Below, piece by piece: positions 60,280-64,000 of a DNA stretch of 64,000 nucleotides. Source of the stretch: Siphonodentalium dalli (Eukaryota; Mollusca; Scaphopoda; Gadilida; Siphonodentaliidae); NCBI GenBank assembly GCA_032622095.1, contig CP136067.1:51995899-52059898 (forward strand). The letters are read 5' to 3'. The first letter of the stretch is position 1; each line of letters opens with the position of its first letter. A model generated the notes under the pieces. The model saw only the letters and a list, made by a program, of their open reading frames with translations. It searched no databases and was not told where the DNA came from. The position numbers and the translations under genes are program-made.

Positions 60280-62130
60280 AAAGCGCAGAAGTATGTCGGT
60301 ATCAGTGAAAATTTACGCCATATTGATAGTCAGTTCGTATGTCATTGAGCCTTTGAGGCACTGATACCCTTGTACTAGTATGGAACAATTATGGCTGGCC
60401 ATACATGTTTTTAAGCTCACCATTTTGTATCATTTAAATTCGTAATTTGAATGTATCGACAAACACTAATATCTGAGGATAACAGTTCAGATGTTGTCTA
60501 TTTGTTACAGTGAACACATGGAAATGTCAAACATCAAAATCATCAAAAGTATAAACATTGATTGACTGAAAATTTATTGAGACACTGGCTAGCCAATGAA
60601 TCATTTCAACACTGCGACCATGCTAGGTCACACGGATATGGTGACTTGCCACAAGTAGGCCAGCCAAAGGCTCGCATCCAAAATTTTTCCAAAGAGATCT
60701 GACCACGGACGGAAGTATCCTTGGATATTTAAGCAAACTATAGCTGAAGGTTCAGGCTTCTGCATTTGCATATCTGTGCAGTCATGGAACAGGGAAGCCC
60801 ATTCTGCAAAATACATTGAGTGATTGCAAAGAAACAGACACCGAAATTGTCGCCGAAATAACGTCAGAGTACCGATATGAATTGATGGAGATCGCCATTC
60901 GACAATGGGAACTCAGGCTTCAAGATTCGACGAGAATCACAGAATCGATTCCCGTAATGATTCTCACAAAACATTACAATTTTCAGTGCCTTATGACTGA
61001 CATGATTCAGCATTTGATTCTTGTAAAATGAAATGTATTTTGAGCCCTGGAACTTGAAATGAAAATCCTTGGTGCCCAATCTTGTGTCAGATAATCCTAG
61101 TCCCCAATCAAACCAGTTGCACGATTCGTAGCAAGCGGACACTGTCAGTAATACTGGACAGGCATGTAAAGAAAGAGACTATTCAAGAGACACAGCATTA
61201 TTTGAACACAGGCCATATAATACTATATGTTATAACAAACATAATCTCATTGTTTCTAACGATTGTTCCGATAATACAATGAGGGAAAGGAAATGGAATC
61301 GCAAGAACAGAGTCAGAATTTCAAATAAATATCTTGAAGTCGATGTAACGTTTGCGACGTTCCAAGTATCCAAATACGAGCCCTCATGTTAATAGTAATA
61401 CATTCGGGCTAGCTAAGATTTGCAAATATTAATCGGTAAGCACAATTAATTATAACGACATGTTGTATATGTACAATGATGTTCTGTGATAATCATTTAC
61501 CAAATGTCGGTTAAGTTCCAGTCGCTCAACTTCAACTTACAATTAGTTGAGGCAAAAGAAATTTCATTGGATTACAAGTTCTATCTTGTTTATTAATACA
61601 TGTAAATTATCGCCAAAGGAGACATTTCTGTCCTGGCCAACTTTCTGCGCACTAACAGAGCTGTTGCATATACGATTAGGTAGTGTACATGAAATGAACG
61701 TAGCGAGAAGTCGGCGTCATGAAATATAGTTAGCACGAAATTAGGAGACTTCGCATACCGTACCACATGGACTCAGAAATCGGACGATTCATGCCACCGT
61801 ATATGTTGCACAATAATGCAATATAGGTTCGCTACAAGTAAACGATGTGCGTCTGTAGTCATTGTCAAAATGGCCATCAATGGCGAAGTTCTCAACGTGA
61901 TTTTGTCGATTCCAATCCCAAAATGTTCGAGATAAAATGTGTCGATAAAAAACACGGAATTTTTATAAATTGCGTTGCGCATACTAGGAAACGAAGAGTT
62001 TCTGCGCGTACTTAAAAATATTAAACGACCGGGTAAGCAACGGATAAATTGCAAGTTTGTTATCAACAATAAATATTGAGTTGATAAACTCGCAATAGAG
62101 AAATACTTCCTTTAGTTAAAACCACGTCTG
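60280..62130. other. interior of the large insertion, no gene recognised
   Basis: AT-rich, with short ORFs on both strands that lack recognisable motifs. Confidence 0.5.
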
Positions 62131-62681
62131 ATAGGTCCAAGGAGAGAAATAAAACTGGCTAGATGAATTGTTAAGAGCGCGGGATTTGCACGGGACGCAT
62201 TCATGCGTGAGCTAATCCGAGCGCTGATTGACCGGAGTCGCTGATTGACCGGAGTAGGCAAATAAACGGACAATAAATTTTAACCCTCCTGATAACACAA
62301 GGCCGAGGATAATAATCCATATAGTTCAGTTGAAGGGCTTCTCCTTGGCGGAAAATATGGCTTGTTACCATTCATCGGAAAGCTCTCACTGAATCCTGAA
62401 AAATTACCAATAATTCTGCTGTGGTTATGGAGTCGATTACTTAGGGCATTACTGCACATACAACATGCAGCAGCTAGTTTGAATCCTATAATCTGACATT
62501 TGCAACAAAACATGATCTTTCACCTACTAGTATATCAAATCATTGTACAGTGCTTCACAGGAGTGAATCTATAGTTCGGCATTGTACAGTGCTTCACACT
62601 GTCAAACTCATATCATTGTGCAGAAAGGGGTGATAAGCGGAAGGCTGTAACAACTGATCCATGTACACATAACAGATTTAC

Positions 62682-62787
62682 CTTTATTTTTGCAGCATAT
62701 AGCACCCTTATGTCCTTCCTTGATGCTTTATCATTACACTGAGGGCATCTTCCACCTCCTGGACCTTTCAACCATTTCTGAACACAG
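62682..62787 (-). CDS. rfwd3: RFWD3 exon: second half of RING finger
   Basis: After an acceptor CATAG the exon reads [17 protein letters not shown], supplying the middle Cys and the final CPQC zinc ligands, then [12 protein letters not shown]. It matches the RFWD3 segment that ends in a conserved 'VLYA'. It enters in phase 2 and leaves in phase 0 at donor GTAAAT. The following intron (6.9 kb) holds the large inverted-repeat structure at 55775-62454. Confidence 0.94.
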
Positions 62788-62949
62788 CTATGTAACAATA
62801 AACAATATAAATATTTAGCAGGTGGTAGATCTATGCCGCAAATTATTTTCCTGAATAGTGTTCTATCAATATTGCGCAAATTTAGTTTAATTATATAGCA
62901 CAAATGAAATTTCTAATTATTCTCTCTATAAAATAAGTAAAATATTTAT

Positions 62950-63095
62950 AGGCCAGAAAATGGCTGCAAAGCAACCATTCAACGGAAAGCTCTTTCTGTT
63001 GAGCTTTCCAATGAATGGCAACAAGCCGACTAAATCCTGAAAAAATACCAATAATTCTGCTGTGGTTAAGGTGTTGTTTATTTAGGTCATTACTG
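62950..63095. mobile_element. CAGTAATGCCC foldback MITE, decayed
   Basis: The right arm (CCGACTAAATCCTG to CATTACTG, then TA) is clear and the left arm is degraded. It lies in the first RFWD3 intron of the window. Confidence 0.7.
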
Positions 63096-63099
63096 TATG

Positions 63100-63910
63100 A
63101 TGGAGAGGTGGTACAATTGTATTTAGTCACATGATATTAGTAGACATAGTTGTGATCTTGGTTGCAAACAATATCATAATGGTGGCAGTTTTATTTCATG
63201 TTATGCATAATGAGAAATCTTTGAAGAAATACCGTAAAACAAATTAAACATAAAACAACACAGTTGTGTGAATATGTTAACGTTTTCGCACTTGGTTGTA
63301 GTGCCATGAGGTAAAACTCCAATCTTGGTTCTCGTTTTACCATCGCATCACAACAAACACGTGTAATGTGTAATAACATTAACAAGTTCACACACTTGTG
63401 TCGTTCTATTTGTTTATCGCTAGCTTGATAAAAACAATGTGCGTCATTGTTAATTCGCGAAAGATGAAAATTGCGGGTGCAATGATGAGCAGGAGCGATA
63501 GCTTGCCTCAAAATTGAAAGACTCGTTTCCAAGGGGTGACCATATCTGTCATACACACATTGATACAGTTAAATATTGTAATTGTCTAAATATAGCAACA
63601 CATTATTTCCCATTTCATGGGGAAAACTAGTGAGTCCTATTAACAGAAGCTCCCAGTAACTGGTCTGTGTGATTCAAAATTATTATTGTACAAGTCTACA
63701 ACTGAATCTATGCAAAAAGTTCATGGAGAAGATCTATATACTATCTTTGAATAAATACTTAAATAATCTCAATACTGCACCCTTTACCATTATAGCACAC
63801 TTTCACTCCATTTATGAAAAGAGTGTTCCTATTTTGGTAGATGACGTCAGGAATATATTATTAGCATGTTTTGAAAACAGACTGCTTGTATACGTAACAA
63901 GTTTATTGAA
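63100..63910. other. RFWD3 intron, nothing recognised
   Basis: No repeat family seen elsewhere in the window and no credible exon. Confidence 0.5.
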
Positions 63911-63916
63911 ACAAAC

Positions 63917-64000
63917 CTCTGTCCAAACAGATGACCACATTTCAAGGAAATCACTCTATGAGAACTTGTTGTTGTCCATGGTTCAAAGCATATTGAGCAG
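63917..64000 (-). CDS. rfwd3: RFWD3 exon (partial): first half of RING finger
   Basis: Reads CSICFEPW at its start and LKCGHLFGQ near its end. These are the first zinc-binding pair (C-x2-C), the C-x-H pair and the conserved CGHLFG of the RFWD3 RING. The exon runs off the window at its 5' side. The donor is GTTTGT at 63916-63911. It ends after two bases of a codon (phase 2), and the next exon starts with one base. No zinc ligand is missing in the part visible here. Confidence 0.92.

Larger units (their letters stand above)
56205..62353. mobile_element. unclassified ~6.1-kb element with 43-bp inverted ends
   Basis: The left end (from 56207) and right end (to 62353) share TTTTCCGCCAAGGAGAAGCC and continue for about 43 bp as inverted repeats. 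The interior holds a nested hAT-type element (56328-57395), three degenerate ~320-bp GC-rich direct repeats (57655-59540) and ~155-bp repeats (59540-60270). The short minus-strand ORFs (e.g. 58111-58683) are Pro/Ser-rich and match nothing I know. Superfamily unknown. Confidence 0.6.
55775..62454. mobile_element. CAGTAATGCCC foldback MITE split by a ~6.5-kb inverted-repeat insertion
   Basis: The left half of the foldback (55775-55850, ending GGATTTAGTCGG) and the right half (62354-62454, starting AATATGGCTTG) are separated by about 6.5 kb. The inserted DNA is the nested structure described at 55851-62353. Confidence 0.85.
30257..64000 (-). other. rfwd3: RFWD3-like E3 ubiquitin ligase gene, 3' two thirds (11 coding exons)
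   Basis: The minus strand encodes, in order, a RING finger, a coiled coil and a WD40-like C-terminal region ending at a stop codon, the RFWD3 arrangement. Eleven exons were found by matching remembered RFWD3 motifs and by splice signals. Every junction keeps the reading frame (intron phases from the 5' side: 2, 0, 2, 0, 0, 2, 2, 1, 0, 0). They give about 485 codons, close to the RING-to-C-terminus length of vertebrate RFWD3 (~770 aa in full). The N-terminal SQ-rich part lies beyond position 64000. In vertebrates RFWD3 is a nuclear E3 that ubiquitinates RPA and RAD51 at stalled forks and crosslinks (FANCW) and binds RPA through its WD40 part. Introns total about 32 kb and are filled with transposons. 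No frameshift or stop was seen in any exon, so I take the gene as functional. The exact 5' structure is unknown. Confidence 0.93.

Noticed and set aside
1-64000. CRISPR arrays, bacterial operons, ribosome binding sites
   Set aside because: Introns, hAT/piggyBac/mariner-type elements and a metazoan gene show this is eukaryotic. The palindrome copies are irregularly spaced and lie within transposons.
30257-64000. RFWD3 as a processed or decayed pseudogene
   Set aside because: Introns are present, all splice sites are canonical, phases agree and no stop or frameshift was seen in the 11 exons.

Overview
The window looks like eukaryotic nuclear DNA from a marine invertebrate, most plausibly a bivalve or other mollusc. 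It is AT-rich and intron-rich, and transposon debris dominates it. Tandem repeats built on 'gggccataactctg', on 'gaccttgacc' and on 'aagatggctgc' recur, which I associate from memory with bivalve genomes. The organism call is inference.

Layout. (1) 1-29566 is a tandem segmental duplication with a 12.65-kb period. Unit 1 (1-6341) has lost its middle, unit 2 (6342-18992) is complete, and unit 3 (18993-29566) is truncated. The units carry a cluster of long hairpins (block A), an AT-rich block full of TTAA-flanked MITEs (block C), and a block of degenerate ~140-170-bp repeats (block B). I recognise no host gene in it. (2) From 30257 past the right edge, the minus strand carries the 3' two thirds of one host gene, RFWD3 (RING, coiled-coil and WD40-like E3 ubiquitin ligase of replication-stress and crosslink repair). 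I reconstructed 11 coding exons with matching intron phases, about 485 codons from inside the RING finger to the stop codon. (3) The RFWD3 introns are swollen by nested DNA transposons. These include a complete hAT element with an intact 811-codon transposase (46309-50004) sitting inside a TA-flanked element whose inverted-repeat ends carry 22-bp minisatellites (44993-51544). Another is a ~6.5-kb inverted-repeat structure that splits a mariner-like MITE (55775-62454). A decayed hAT lies inside a TTAA MITE (37366-38965), and a non-autonomous hAT has a perfect 8-bp target duplication (56328-57395).

The most unusual signal is a 69-nt near-perfect palindrome (27-bp arms, 15-nt loop). It recurs about two dozen times inside at least three TTAA-flanked MITE families whose terminal repeats differ beyond 'CCCTTT', and it often appears as two mutually inverted copies per element. 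Identical copies sit in elements with different ends, so the hairpin is better conserved than the transposon termini. RFWD3 appears intact despite its surroundings. The first polyadenylation signals after its stop codon lie inside one of these MITEs, and two splice sites lie about 20 bp from MITE ends.
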